Assembly: GCA_007133845.1 (NCBI GenBank)
Contig: SLLY01000019.1
Coordinates: 1 to 15,419 of the forward strand
Direction: 5' to 3'
Length of the DNA: 15,419 nt
Source: Candidatus Woesearchaeota archaeon
Lineage (GTDB): Archaea > Nanobdellota > Nanobdellia > CSSed11-243R1
Part shown: one piece after another, positions 5,863-13,470 of the stretch
Position numbering within the stretch: position 1 is the first letter of the stretch
How the letters are laid out: the number at the start of each line of letters is the position of its first letter
Notes under the pieces: generated by a model
Databases searched by the model: none
The model's input: only the letters and a program-made list of their open reading frames with translations
Told to the model about the DNA's origin: nothing
Translations under genes and position numbers: made by a program

Positions 5863-5892
5863 CTTTCGTCACCTTTAGATTTTTTTGGTGGA
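5863..5892 (-). other. tRNA-Gln intron 2 (30 nt, T loop, position 59/60)
   Basis: The BHB is clear: exon helix CGCGG/CCGCG, central helix TTCG/CGAA (4 bp), three-base bulges AAT and AGT, and an intron helix CACC/GGTG. Cutting each bulge after its second base joins the exons to give loop TTCGAAT and stem CCGCG, a perfect T arm. Confidence 0.85.
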
Positions 5893-5921
5893 TTCGAACC
5901 GCGGTCGCAAGGTCCAGAGCC

Positions 5922-5979
5922 TTATGCTTTCGAGACTTATGCTTTCGAGCTTATGCTTTTTGAAGCATATTTTTCTAAA
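5922..5979 (-). other. tRNA-Gln intron 1 (58 nt, anticodon stem, position 29/30)
   Basis: Central helix ATGC/GCAT, bulges AAT and AAG, exon helix AGC/GCT. Cutting after the second bulge base gives a perfect 5-bp anticodon stem CAAGG/CCTTG. The intron helix beyond the bulge is weak. The intron carries a 7-bp hairpin (5952-5958 with 5963-5969) and extra copies of its own 3' splice half at 5936-5942 and 5950-5956. Confidence 0.75.
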
Positions 5980-6030
5980 TTGCATGCTTGACCACTACAC
6001 TACGGGGCTATAAAAAAAATAAACCACACT

Positions 6031-6045
6031 ATAATTTAAAAAGTT
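6031..6045. promoter_or_regulatory. Shared A/T box between tRNA-Gln and dtdA
   Basis: ATAATTTAAAAAGTT is the only clear TATA-like box in the 54-bp spacer. Its centre (about 6037) is about 28 bp from the tRNA start on the minus strand and about 26 bp from the dtdA ATG on the plus strand. One near-symmetric box may therefore serve both directions. Confidence 0.45.
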
Positions 6046-6063
6046 ATAGAAACATTATATACT

Positions 6064-6795
6064 ATGGTTTTACTTGTAGCGTCTAAAAAAGATATTGCGG
6101 GAATGAATATAGGAAAACAGTGTGAAAATCTCGGATTGAAAGTTCATTATATTGATGAGGACTTGCTTTATGTTCAAAATCTTCCCGATGCAGATTATTA
6201 CATTTTCCTTTCTAAACATAAATCAGAATCTGGAAAACCATGTTTAACTTCACATTTTCCAGGAAATTTTTCCAACGCAAAATTTGGAGGAAAACCAGGA
6301 GAACTGGGTTTTACTTTTCCAAGCATTCAAAAGAATTTTATGAAAAATTTGAATCAAATAAATAATTCTCAAAAATATCAAATAGTTTTGGAAGCGACTC
6401 ATCACGGACCCACGCACTTCAAAAAACCCGTTATGTTTGTAGAAATAGGTTCAACAGAAAAAGATTGGATGAATAAAGATATTGCACTAATCATGGCAAA
6501 ATCAATTAAAAAAATGATTCAAAAAAATGAGATGTTTCAAAAAAACGCGATTGCTTTTGGAGGAACACATTATCCTGAAAAATTTACAGATTTATTGTTA
6601 AAGGATGATTTTGCTTTAGGACATATAATACCTAAATACGCAATTAAAAATTTGAATGAAAAAATTTTTATGCAAATGATTGAAAAATCAATTGAACCAA
6701 TAAAATATTGTATAATCGACTCTAAAGGATGTAATAGAAAGGGAGAAATAATCCAAATGTGTAAAGAAAATGGATTAGAAGTGATGAAAATATGA
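6064..6795 (+). CDS. dtdA: D-aminoacyl-tRNA deacylase, archaeal/plant type
   Basis: A 243-residue protein of the DtdA/GEK1 family, which frees tRNAs wrongly charged with D-amino acids by hydrolysing the ester bond. Family motifs are all present: FLSKHKSESGKPCLTSHFPG (48-67), G-G-K-P-G-E-L-G (75-82), L-E-A-T-H-H-G-P-T (109-117), V-E-I-G-S-T-E-K-D-W (126-135), F-G-G-T-H-Y-P-E-K-F (165-174) and G-H-I-I-P-K-Y (186-192). The conserved His residues in these motifs are expected to hold the metal ions; that is family knowledge. The length is close to the family norm, slightly short. The A/T box at about 6037 sits 26 bp before the ATG, so the message should be leaderless. The stop overlaps the next gene's start by four bases. 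It starts back to back with tRNA-Gln. Confidence 0.95.
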   Translation: MVLLVASKKDIAGMNIGKQCENLGLKVHYIDEDLLYVQNLPDADYYIFLSKHKSESGKPCLTSHFPGNFSNAKFGGKPGELGFTFPSIQKNFMKNLNQINNSQKYQIVLEATHHGPTHFKKPVMFVEIGSTEKDWMNKDIALIMAKSIKKMIQKNEMFQKNAIAFGGTHYPEKFTDLLLKDDFALGHIIPKYAIKNLNEKIFMQMIEKSIEPIKYCIIDSKGCNRKGEIIQMCKENGLEVMKI

Positions 6796-7238
6796 ATTTA
6801 ATATTTCAGGTTATTACAACTCTTGCACTTGTTCTTGGAATTTTTTTAGGTGAAGCAGTATCCACAAAGGCGTTTGGAACATTCGAAAAATGGTGGTATT
6901 ATTTAATTGAAATTATCCTTTTTGTGATAATAATTGTTATCGTTTTCAGTATAATCGAGATAGAATTTTATGCGGAAAATATAACCTATTTAATTTCATT
7001 TTTAGTCGGTTTTATAAGTATAATATTTGCGAGAGGTGTAATTTCGGGATTGGGTTTTTTTTCAGAACAATTTAAAGAAAAGATACTAAAGCAGAAAAAT
7101 GAAATGGATTATATAATAGGCTTGAAAAAAGCTCTTGGGAGACGAAATTTTAAGGATGACGAAATTAAAAAAATCTCGAAAGAGGTTGGATTTTATGATA
7201 AAAAAATAAAAAAAGTTGACATGTTTTTTAAAAAGTAG
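6792..7238 (+). CDS. Small membrane protein with three spans, function unknown
   Basis: A 148-residue protein. Three hydrophobic segments lie at about residues 4-21 (IFQVITTLALVLGIFLGE), 36-56 (YYLIEIILFVIIIVIVFSIIE) and 65-87 (YLISFLVGFISIIFARGVISGLG). The remaining 60 residues are a basic, helical cytoplasmic tail (E-K-I-L-K-Q-K... to the end F-F-K-K). The ATGA overlap with dtdA makes translational coupling likely. I recognise no family. A short spacer with no strong terminator separates it from the secretion ATPase downstream, so it could be a membrane partner for that ATPase; this is only a neighbourhood argument. Confidence 0.75.
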   Translation: MNLIFQVITTLALVLGIFLGEAVSTKAFGTFEKWWYYLIEIILFVIIIVIVFSIIEIEFYAENITYLISFLVGFISIIFARGVISGLGFFSEQFKEKILKQKNEMDYIIGLKKALGRRNFKDDEIKKISKEVGFYDKKIKKVDMFFKK

Positions 7239-7285
7239 AAAGTCTTATTAATGCTTTAGTACTTTTTAGTAAGTAAGGGGTGTAC

Positions 7286-9355
7286 ATGGCAAAATATAAA
7301 ATTGTTAAACTTGGCAGAAAGAATTATCTAATATTTGATTGGAAAGATTATGCTACAACCGCTTCTTTAGGAGATACTATATGTTTTAGAGAATTATTCA
7401 AAAAAATAATTGATTTTCCTTATATAGATAACGTAATATTCAAAAAGTCTTACAGAAAAATTTTAGATGTAGATTCTTTTAAAATTTTCAAGGAATATGT
7501 TGAAGTAATTAACAATCTTCCTGAAGAACCCGATTTATGTGATGAGGATTTTGAAACATTGGCAATATTCAATTACATCTCAAAAGAAGATGGAATTGGT
7601 GCTATAGAACATCTAAAAAATTCTAAATTTTGTAAAAAAGATAAAGACTATTTTGAAACATTAAAAAATAGACTTAAAAAAACAGAATTGTGGAAACTTG
7701 TTGAAAAATATAAAAAACATCCGAAAAATGAAAAGTATCATTTGATATTCAAAGATAGGATTCTTCCGGGCTTCGTAACTTACATCACTAAAAAAATGGA
7801 CGAGGATGCAAAAATTTTAGAATCTTACGAATTGGATGGTTCAGAAATAACTATATATGAAACACCTGAAAAATCTAATCCTGTATATTATATAAAACCA
7901 AAAGAATTAAACGTGAGCTCTGAAAAACTTAAAATTTTAAATAAAGCATTTCAAAGATTGAGTAATGAAGAATTTGATTTGAAGCAGAGTAAATCAATAT
8001 GTAAAAAAGTTTTGGGGGAGATAGATGAAAATTTAAAGGGTGAAGAAAAAGAAGCTCTTTTAAAAATTCTGCAGAGATACTCTTTTGGATATGGAGTTAT
8101 TGAAATATTCTTAAAAGATGCGAATTTACAAGATGTTTTTATAGATTCTCCTGGAGATAAACCTATTTATGTCTATCACAAAGATTACGAAGAATGTGAA
8201 ACGAATATTATCTTATCTCCCGAAGAAATAGAAAAACTTTCTACAAGATTTAGAATGATTTCCGGAAGACCTTTTGATGAATCTTATCCTGTTCTTCATG
8301 CAAAAATAGGTGAACTTGGAATAAGAATTGCGGGAGTTACAGAACCTATGACATTTTCAGGAACAGGATTTGCTTTTAGAAAGCACGCAGTTAAGCCGTG
8401 GACACTTCAGCAATTCATAAAAAATAAAATGATAACTCCTGAAGCAGCGGGACTTCTTTCCTTTTTAGTTCATGGACAGCAATCTATGTTGATAACAGGA
8501 CCAAGAGGTAGTGGAAAAACATCTTTTTTGGGTGCATTAATTGCTGAAATACCTCAAAAAAATAGAATGATAATCATAGAAGATACACCAGAAATACCTG
8601 TAGAAGATTTGAGAGATAATGGATTTAATATACAACATCTAAAAATAAAATCTACTCTTCAAAGAGAGGCATATGAAGTTACAGCAGATGAAGCTTTGAG
8701 AAGCGCATTACGTCTTGGAGAATCGGTATTAATTATAGGAGAAGTTAGAGGAGAAGAAGCAAAATCTCTTTTTGAAGCGATGAGAATAGGTGCAGCTGGA
8801 AACGTAGTACTAGGAACAATACATGGCAGTTCTGCATACGATGTTTGGGATAGAATTGTGAATGACTTGAATGTTCCTTCGACATCATTTAAAGCGGCAA
8901 ATTTTATAGTAAGTTGTGCACCCATAAGAAAACAAGAGGAATTAAAAAGAAATCGTAGAGTTGTAGGTATAACAGAGGTTCTAAAATATTGGAAGGAAGA
9001 TCCCCATGCCGAAAAGGGATTTCTAAATATTTTTGATTATAATCGAAAAAGGGACAGACTTATTTTATCTGAAAAAGAACTTAAAAAAAGTATTGCTTTA
9101 AAGGAAATCATTAAAAAACGTGGTATGTCAATGAGTCAAGCATTAAAATCAATAAAAACTCGAGCTAAAATAAAAGAAGAGATAGTAAAAGCAAGTAAAA
9201 AAAATCCAAATTTATTAGGTTTAAATTTCGCAACCAAATCAATGAATAAATATTATGAACTGGCAAGATTACAAAATAAAAAAATAAGTTATTCTAAATT
9301 ATTAAGAGATTTTAAAAAGTGGTTAAAAAAGCAACAAAAAGAATTTAAAGACTAA
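7286..9355 (+). CDS. Type II/IV secretion-system ATPase (VirB11/GspE/ArlI class)
   Basis: About 689 residues. The N-terminal ~230 residues are a variable domain without recognised motifs. Residues about 250-380 form the family's N2 domain (V-I-E-I-F-L-K-D-A-N-L-Q-D-V-F-I-D then R-F-R-M-I-S-G-R-P-F-D-E). The motor domain has Walker A GPRGSGKTS (about 405-413), an Asp box I-I-I-E-D-T-P-E-I (about 431-439), Walker B L-I-I-G-E-V-R-G-E-E (about 481-490) and the His box G-T-I-H-G-S-S (about 509-515). It would form a hexamer that powers assembly of a pilus-like filament or a secretion machine at the membrane. I start at ATG 7286 behind GGGGTG; GTG at 7280 lies inside that site. The usual polytopic membrane partner (ArlJ/TadC type) is not in this window. 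A helical basic tail of about 100 residues ends the protein. Confidence 0.9.
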   Translation: MAKYKIVKLGRKNYLIFDWKDYATTASLGDTICFRELFKKIIDFPYIDNVIFKKSYRKILDVDSFKIFKEYVEVINNLPEEPDLCDEDFETLAIFNYISKEDGIGAIEHLKNSKFCKKDKDYFETLKNRLKKTELWKLVEKYKKHPKNEKYHLIFKDRILPGFVTYITKKMDEDAKILESYELDGSEITIYETPEKSNPVYYIKPKELNVSSEKLKILNKAFQRLSNEEFDLKQSKSICKKVLGEIDENLKGEEKEALLKILQRYSFGYGVIEIFLKDANLQDVFIDSPGDKPIYVYHKDYEECETNIILSPEEIEKLSTRFRMISGRPFDESYPVLHAKIGELGIRIAGVTEPMTFSGTGFAFRKHAVKPWTLQQFIKNKMITPEAAGLLSFLVHGQQSMLITGPRGSGKTSFLGALIAEIPQKNRMIIIEDTPEIPVEDLRDNGFNIQHLKIKSTLQREAYEVTADEALRSALRLGESVLIIGEVRGEEAKSLFEAMRIGAAGNVVLGTIHGSSAYDVWDRIVNDLNVPSTSFKAANFIVSCAPIRKQEELKRNRRVVGITEVLKYWKEDPHAEKGFLNIFDYNRKRDRLILSEKELKKSIALKEIIKKRGMSMSQALKSIKTRAKIKEEIVKASKKNPNLLGLNFATKSMNKYYELARLQNKKISYSKLLRDFKKWLKKQQKEFKD

Positions 9356-9373
9356 ATTATAAATTTTCTTTAT

Positions 9374-9492
9374 GGGTCAGTAGCTCAGCCTGGGAGAGCG
9401 CATGACTGAAGCAACATTTTCCACTTCGTGCAAAGCGTTGGTGGAAGGTTTAAGAAATCATGAAGTCGCCGGTTCAAATCCGGCCTGACCCA
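9374..9492 (+). tRNA. tRNA-Phe(GAA) with canonical intron
   Basis: 74 nt after splicing. Acceptor GGGTCAG/CTGACCC, discriminator A; D stem GCTC/GAGC with the GG of the D loop present; anticodon stem CATGA/TCATG; anticodon GAA; T arm GCCGG-TTCAAAT-CCGGC. The 45-nt intron lies at the usual 37/38 position. CCA is not encoded. A TATA-like box AATTTAAAG at about 9342-9350, inside the end of the ATPase gene, is correctly spaced. The loop C-T-G-A-A-G-A matches archaeal tRNA-Phe. Confidence 0.95.
9412..9456 (+). other. tRNA-Phe intron (45 nt, position 37/38)
   Basis: BHB: exon helix CATGA/TCATG, central helix CTGA/TAAG with one G-A mismatch, bulges AGC and AAA, then intron helix AAC/GTT and TTCCAC/GTGGAA. 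Cutting after the second bulge base gives the standard seven-base anticodon loop. Confidence 0.85.
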
Positions 9493-9500
9493 TTGCACCT

Positions 9501-9560
9501 TTTTAAAAAAAGCTGCACCAAAAACCAGAGTACTTTTAAAAAAAGCTGCACCAAAAACCA
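9501..9560 (+). repeat. 27-bp direct repeat, two exact copies after tRNA-Phe
   Basis: Positions 9501-9527 and 9534-9560 are identical. Each contains a T4-A7 run followed by GCTGCACCAAAAACCA. The hexamer TGCACC also occurs just before the first copy (9494-9499), so it is present three times (9494, 9514, 9547). The pattern resembles the tRNA-Thr intron. The rest of the spacer up to 9651 holds only A/T boxes (about 9619-9628 and 9640-9648) for the next gene. Confidence 0.9.
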
Positions 9561-9651
9561 AAATTATTTTTCTTTAAGAAAAAATGCTTGAACAAAAGAA
9601 ATTCACAATGAATCAAAAACCTTATAATCTATAATTACTTATAAATTAGTA

Positions 9652-10425
9652 ATGACAAGGCTAATTACACTTTGTAGCGGTAAAGGAGGAGTAGGTAAAA
9701 CAACAATATCAACAAATTTAGCAGCTGCTTTACATAAATTCGGAAAGGATGTCATGCTTGTTGATGGAAATACAACAACTCCTAATGTTTCAGTAATTCT
9801 TGGAATGCCTAAATTACCAATAACTATACAAGATGTTTTAGCTGGAAATGCAAAACTTGAAGAGTCTATATACATTCATCCTTCTGGATTAAAAATAATA
9901 CCTGCGGGTTTATCTATGAAATATAACAAGCAGAAATATAATAAAAAAATGGCGAAAGTATTCAATGAATTGGTTGGAAGTATAGAATATGGATTGATTG
10001 ATTGTTCGGCAGGATTAGGAAATGAGGCAAAAAACGCCATGGAAGCTGGAGATGAATTCATATTGATAACAAATCCAGAAATTCACGCTCTTACGGATGG
10101 TTTGAAAGCGATAGAACACGCTAGAGACATTGGAATAAAAACTTTGGGTGTTATTCTAAATCGTGTTAATAATAAAAGTTATGAAATGTCTAAAGAAAAT
10201 GTTGAAGAATTTCTTGAAACTCCTGTTATTGGGATGATTCCAGAAGATGAAAGTATTAAAAAAGCAATTTCAATAAAAAAACCATTAGTATATGCATATC
10301 CTAATTCTCCTGCAAGCAGAGCAATAAAAAGACTTGCTGCAAGAATGATAGGGGAAGATTACAGAACAATTGAACCAGAAACGTTTTCTCAAAAGATTTT
10401 AAGAATGTTCGGCGTATACAAGTAG
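9652..10425 (+). CDS. MinD/ParA-family ATPase
   Basis: A 257-residue P-loop ATPase of the MinD/ParA group. The deviant Walker A motif KGGVGKTT is at residues 11-18 with the signature Lys11. The switch region reads V-D-G-N-T-T-T-P-N (37-45), where many MinD proteins have V-D-A-D; Asn40 here is a subfamily-type change. Walker B is Y-G-L-I-D-C-S (about 114-120). The C-terminal S-Q-K-I-L-R-M-F-G-V-Y-K could be a short amphipathic membrane-binding helix. Such proteins cycle between ATP-bound dimer and monomer to position machinery on membrane or DNA. Its location behind the secretion ATPase (separated by tRNA-Phe) suggests positioning of that machine, by analogy with TadZ-type or archaellar positioning; division or partition roles are also possible. 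Confidence 0.88.
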   Translation: MTRLITLCSGKGGVGKTTISTNLAAALHKFGKDVMLVDGNTTTPNVSVILGMPKLPITIQDVLAGNAKLEESIYIHPSGLKIIPAGLSMKYNKQKYNKKMAKVFNELVGSIEYGLIDCSAGLGNEAKNAMEAGDEFILITNPEIHALTDGLKAIEHARDIGIKTLGVILNRVNNKSYEMSKENVEEFLETPVIGMIPEDESIKKAISIKKPLVYAYPNSPASRAIKRLAARMIGEDYRTIEPETFSQKILRMFGVYK

Positions 10426-10456
10426 AATTATAAATATCAAATATTTCTTATTTTAT

Positions 10457-11731
10457 ATGAAGTATAAAGCACCAAAAGGTACAAGGGATTTTTTGCCTGA
10501 AGAAAAAATTTTAAGGAATAAGATAGTTTCAACTCTGAAAAACGTATTTGAAAAATATGGATTCAACCCCATTGAAACTCCTGCTTTAGAAATGTATAAT
10601 ACTTGCACGGCAAAATTTTCTGCGGGAGAAGGAACTGATGTTTTAGAAGAGTTATTTACGCTAAAAGATAGAGCGGATAGAATTATGGGTTTAAGGTATG
10701 AATTAACATTTCCTTTTGCAAGAGTTATAGCAAACAACCCTCAAATTCCTAAACCGTTCAAAAAGTATCAAATAGGACGTGTTTGGAGAAATGGACCTGT
10801 AAAACTTGGGAGATATAGAGAATTTTGGCAGGCAGACGTAGATGTAATAGGAAGCGAGAACATTTATTTAGATGCTGAAATTTTAGCGTTAGCCCAAGAA
10901 GTATTTCAAAAACTCAATTTAAAAACAAAAATAAAAATAAATAATATAAATCTTTTAAATGAAATTTTAGAATTTTATGAAATTCCTGAAAAATTAAAAA
11001 CGCAAGTGATAATTTCTATAGACAAACTTGAAAAATTAGGCAAGCAAAAAATTATAAAAGAACTAACAAAGAAGAAATTACAGAAAGATAAGGCAGAGAA
11101 AATTTTAGAATTACTTGAAATTAACGATTTAAAGATTATAGAATCCAAAATTGGAAAAAATAAAGGTATTGACGAATTAAAAGAATTATTTTCAGCATTA
11201 AAAAAATTCGATGTCAAAAATTATGAATTCTGTTCCAATTTAGCAAGAGGACTTATTTATTATACTGGAACTATATTTGAAGTTTATTTAGAAAATTCGG
11301 AAATAACATCTTCTATTGCCGCGGGAGGAAGATGGGATAATATGATTTCAAAATTCGCAGGAACAAAAGAAAAAATTCCTGCTGTTGGCATATCTTTTGG
11401 CATTGATGTAATGATGGACGCAATAAAAATTGAAACAGAGAAGTTTGATAAAAGCATTGCAGAAGTTTTCGTAATACCGATAAAAGAAATAAATGAATCT
11501 ATAAAAATTGTAAATAAATTAAGAAAATCAGGAATTAAATCAGATATAGATTTGACAGAAACAAGCATAAGCAAGAATTTAGAATATGCAAATAGTCTCG
11601 GAATATCAAAAGTTATAATCGTGGGACCGAAAGATTTAGAAAAAAATAAAGTAACATTAAAAAATATGAAAACAGGAAAAGAAAAAAAGATTGAGTTAAA
11701 CAAAATAATTTCAGAATTGAAGAAAGAATAA
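10457..11731 (+). CDS. hisS: Histidyl-tRNA synthetase
   Basis: A 424-residue class II synthetase that charges tRNA-His in the cytoplasm. Visible landmarks: the N-terminal A-P-K-G-T-R-D-F-L-P (5-14); motif 1 around Y-G-F-N-P-I-E-T-P (35-43); motif 2 Y-Q-I-G-R-V-W-R-N-G then G-R-Y-R-E-F-W-Q-A-D-V-D (about 104-130); the histidine-specific L-A-R-G-L-I-Y-Y-T-G-T-I-F-E (about 263-276); G-G-R-W-D-N (about 291-296); motif 3 A-V-G-I-S-F-G-I-D (about 310-318); and a C-terminal anticodon-binding domain (about 330-424). The usual D in R-G-L-D-Y-Y-T is Ile here, a minor deviation. Length is normal. It follows the MinD-like gene by 31 bp and precedes pyrH by 43 bp; a TATA-like AATTATAAATATC lies just upstream. 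Confidence 0.95.
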   Translation: MKYKAPKGTRDFLPEEKILRNKIVSTLKNVFEKYGFNPIETPALEMYNTCTAKFSAGEGTDVLEELFTLKDRADRIMGLRYELTFPFARVIANNPQIPKPFKKYQIGRVWRNGPVKLGRYREFWQADVDVIGSENIYLDAEILALAQEVFQKLNLKTKIKINNINLLNEILEFYEIPEKLKTQVIISIDKLEKLGKQKIIKELTKKKLQKDKAEKILELLEINDLKIIESKIGKNKGIDELKELFSALKKFDVKNYEFCSNLARGLIYYTGTIFEVYLENSEITSSIAAGGRWDNMISKFAGTKEKIPAVGISFGIDVMMDAIKIETEKFDKSIAEVFVIPIKEINESIKIVNKLRKSGIKSDIDLTETSISKNLEYANSLGISKVIIVGPKDLEKNKVTLKNMKTGKEKKIELNKIISELKKE

Positions 11732-11774
11732 TTGCATAGAAAGATATTTTAAAACTAATTAATTTAATTTATTG

Positions 11775-12431
11775 ATGAAAATAGTTATTTCGCTTGGAGG
11801 TTCTATAATTATTCCTAAAGAACTTGATGTAAAATTTTTAAAGGATTTTTCCAATTTAATCAAAAAATTGAAAAAAAAGCATAAATTTTCAATAATCTGT
11901 GGTGGAGGATATACCGCGAGACTTTATACTAGGAAAAAGAAAGAATTGGGATTGACAACAGATCAAGCACACAAGCTTGGAATTTTTGCAACACACTTAA
12001 ATTCAAAACTCATGGCTCAAATTTTAGGCGGGAAATTTTCAAACCAACACCCAGAAAAAATTGGCAGAATGAGAGGATTACTCGTTTCTGGTGGATATAA
12101 AGTGGGTTGGACAACAGACACAGATGCGGCTTTAATAGCAAAAACAATGAAAGCAGATGTTTTAATCAATCTTACAAATGTTGAAGGTGTTTACACAAAA
12201 GACCCTAACAAATACAAAAATGCAGAATTCATTAAAGAGATGAATTGGAAAAACTTTGAAGAAATGTTTGGAAAAAAAATAACAGGTGCTGGAAAACATT
12301 ATGTTTTTGATCCAGTTGCTGGGCAAATATGTAAAAAAAATAAAATAAAAGTTGTTGTTATGAGCAAAGACATAAAAAATCTAAATAACTTCATAAATAA
12401 AAGAAAATTCGTGGGAACTGTGATAGAATAA
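11775..12431 (+). CDS. pyrH: Uridylate kinase, archaeal type
   Basis: A 218-residue member of the amino-acid-kinase fold family. It phosphorylates UMP to UDP in pyrimidine nucleotide synthesis. Markers are the N-terminal I-S-L-G-G-S (5-10), the I-I-C-G-G-G-Y-T-A-R loop (about 40-49), G-W-T-T-D-T-D-A-A-L-I-A (about 111-122), N-L-T-N-V-E-G-V-Y-T-K-D-P (about 132-144) and the late G-K-H-Y-V-F-D-P-V-A (about 174-183). I start at the ATG at 11775, where a TATTTTAAAA box about 26 bp upstream predicts a leaderless start; the TTG one codon earlier is less likely. Its stop overlaps the start of the MscS gene (TAATG), so the two are probably translated together. Confidence 0.92.
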   Translation: MKIVISLGGSIIIPKELDVKFLKDFSNLIKKLKKKHKFSIICGGGYTARLYTRKKKELGLTTDQAHKLGIFATHLNSKLMAQILGGKFSNQHPEKIGRMRGLLVSGGYKVGWTTDTDAALIAKTMKADVLINLTNVEGVYTKDPNKYKNAEFIKEMNWKNFEEMFGKKITGAGKHYVFDPVAGQICKKNKIKVVVMSKDIKNLNNFINKRKFVGTVIE

Positions 12432-13465
12432 TGAGTTGGATAATATTTCTTGAAGAAAGAATATTGGATTTGATTCTTGTAGGTATTGTAGTGATGGGAT
12501 TATTAACGGTGGGCAGAACAATCTTCAAAATATTTGAAAACGTGATTAAGAAAATTTTTGAAAATAAAAATATCAAAACAAATATACTAAAATCTCTAGA
12601 AAACCCCATATATTTTGCATTAATTTTTGCTGGACTTCAAATAAGTCTCATGCATACAGAATTAATAACTGCGGCATATGAAAATTTATTTAAAAATATT
12701 TTTGCAATAACGTGGACATTAATTATTTCTTATGCTTTAATAAAAATTTTTGATTTTATTTTAGATGGGGATAAAAAAAGGAAGATTGGAAAAGGCGTTT
12801 CTTATTTATTAAAAAAATTAACTAAAATAGCAATTATTTTTATTGCAATTATTATAATTTTAAGGATTTTAAACATTGAAATAACTCCTTTATTAGCGAG
12901 TTTAGGTATTGCAGGTTTAGCTATCGCATTTGGATTAAAAGACACTTTAGAGAATTTTTTTGCTGGAATGTACTTAACTGCAGATAGACCAATTCGTCCT
13001 GGAGATTATATAGAAATAGATCAAAAAATAAGAGGAAGCGTTTTAGATATTGGGTGGAGAAGTACCAAAATAATAAATCCTGACAATAATGAGATAATAA
13101 TACCAAATAGAATTATGGGAAATAGTATAGTAACTAATTTTAATTTACCGCAGGGTGTTATGAGAACTGAGGTGAATGTTGACGTTGCTTATGGAAGTGA
13201 TGCAGATAAAGTTGAAAAAATATTATATAAAACAGCTAAAAAAATTAGGGATAAAATGGACGAATGTATAAAAGAAGAAGAACCAATAATTAGATTTTCT
13301 GAATTTGGAAGTTCTGGATTAAAATTTAGAATTTTTCTTAAAGTATCTGGAAGAAATGAACAATTCATTGTTGGAAAAGAATTAAGAAAAGCAATTTATA
13401 AAGAATTTAGAAAGAACAGAATAGAAATACCATTCACAACACACACAGTACATTTAAAAAAATAA
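12431..13465 (+). CDS. mscS: Small-conductance mechanosensitive channel, MscS family
   Basis: A 344-residue membrane protein. Hydrophobic spans are seen at about 11-30, 58-75, 90-110 and 132-149, followed by the MscS pore helix at about 153-178 (L-L-A-S-L-G-I-A-G-L-A-I-A-F-G-L-K-D). The beta domain follows with D-R-P-I-R-P-G-D-Y-I (185-194), G-W-R-S-T-K-I (208-214) and I-I-I-P-N-R (222-227). A mixed alpha/beta C-terminal vestibule ends the protein. Family members form heptamers that open under membrane tension to release solutes on hypo-osmotic shock. The 1-bp overlap with pyrH implies one operon. It converges tail to tail with the minus-strand gene at 13471, with only 5 bp between. Confidence 0.92.
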   Translation: MSWIIFLEERILDLILVGIVVMGLLTVGRTIFKIFENVIKKIFENKNIKTNILKSLENPIYFALIFAGLQISLMHTELITAAYENLFKNIFAITWTLIISYALIKIFDFILDGDKKRKIGKGVSYLLKKLTKIAIIFIAIIIILRILNIEITPLLASLGIAGLAIAFGLKDTLENFFAGMYLTADRPIRPGDYIEIDQKIRGSVLDIGWRSTKIINPDNNEIIIPNRIMGNSIVTNFNLPQGVMRTEVNVDVAYGSDADKVEKILYKTAKKIRDKMDECIKEEEPIIRFSEFGSSGLKFRIFLKVSGRNEQFIVGKELRKAIYKEFRKNRIEIPFTTHTVHLKK

Positions 13466-13470
13466 AAACT

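Larger units (their letters stand above)
5849..6009 (-). tRNA. tRNA-Gln(CTG) with two introns
   Basis: Read on the minus strand, the mature tRNA is 73 nt after removal of two introns. Acceptor AGCCCCG pairs with CGGGGCT, discriminator A; D stem GTGT/GCAT; anticodon stem CAAGG/CCTTG; loop CTCTGGA with anticodon CTG; T arm CGCGG-TTCGAAT-CCGCG. These pairs are complete only after splicing. Intron 1 (58 nt) lies between positions 29 and 30 and intron 2 (30 nt) between 59 and 60; both junctions form BHB folds (see the intron entries). No CCA is encoded. An A/T box about 28 bp upstream (around 6037) is a suitable TATA box, also usable by dtdA on the other strand. Identity as Gln follows from the anticodon and the AGCCCCG acceptor typical of archaeal tRNA-Gln. 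Confidence 0.92.
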
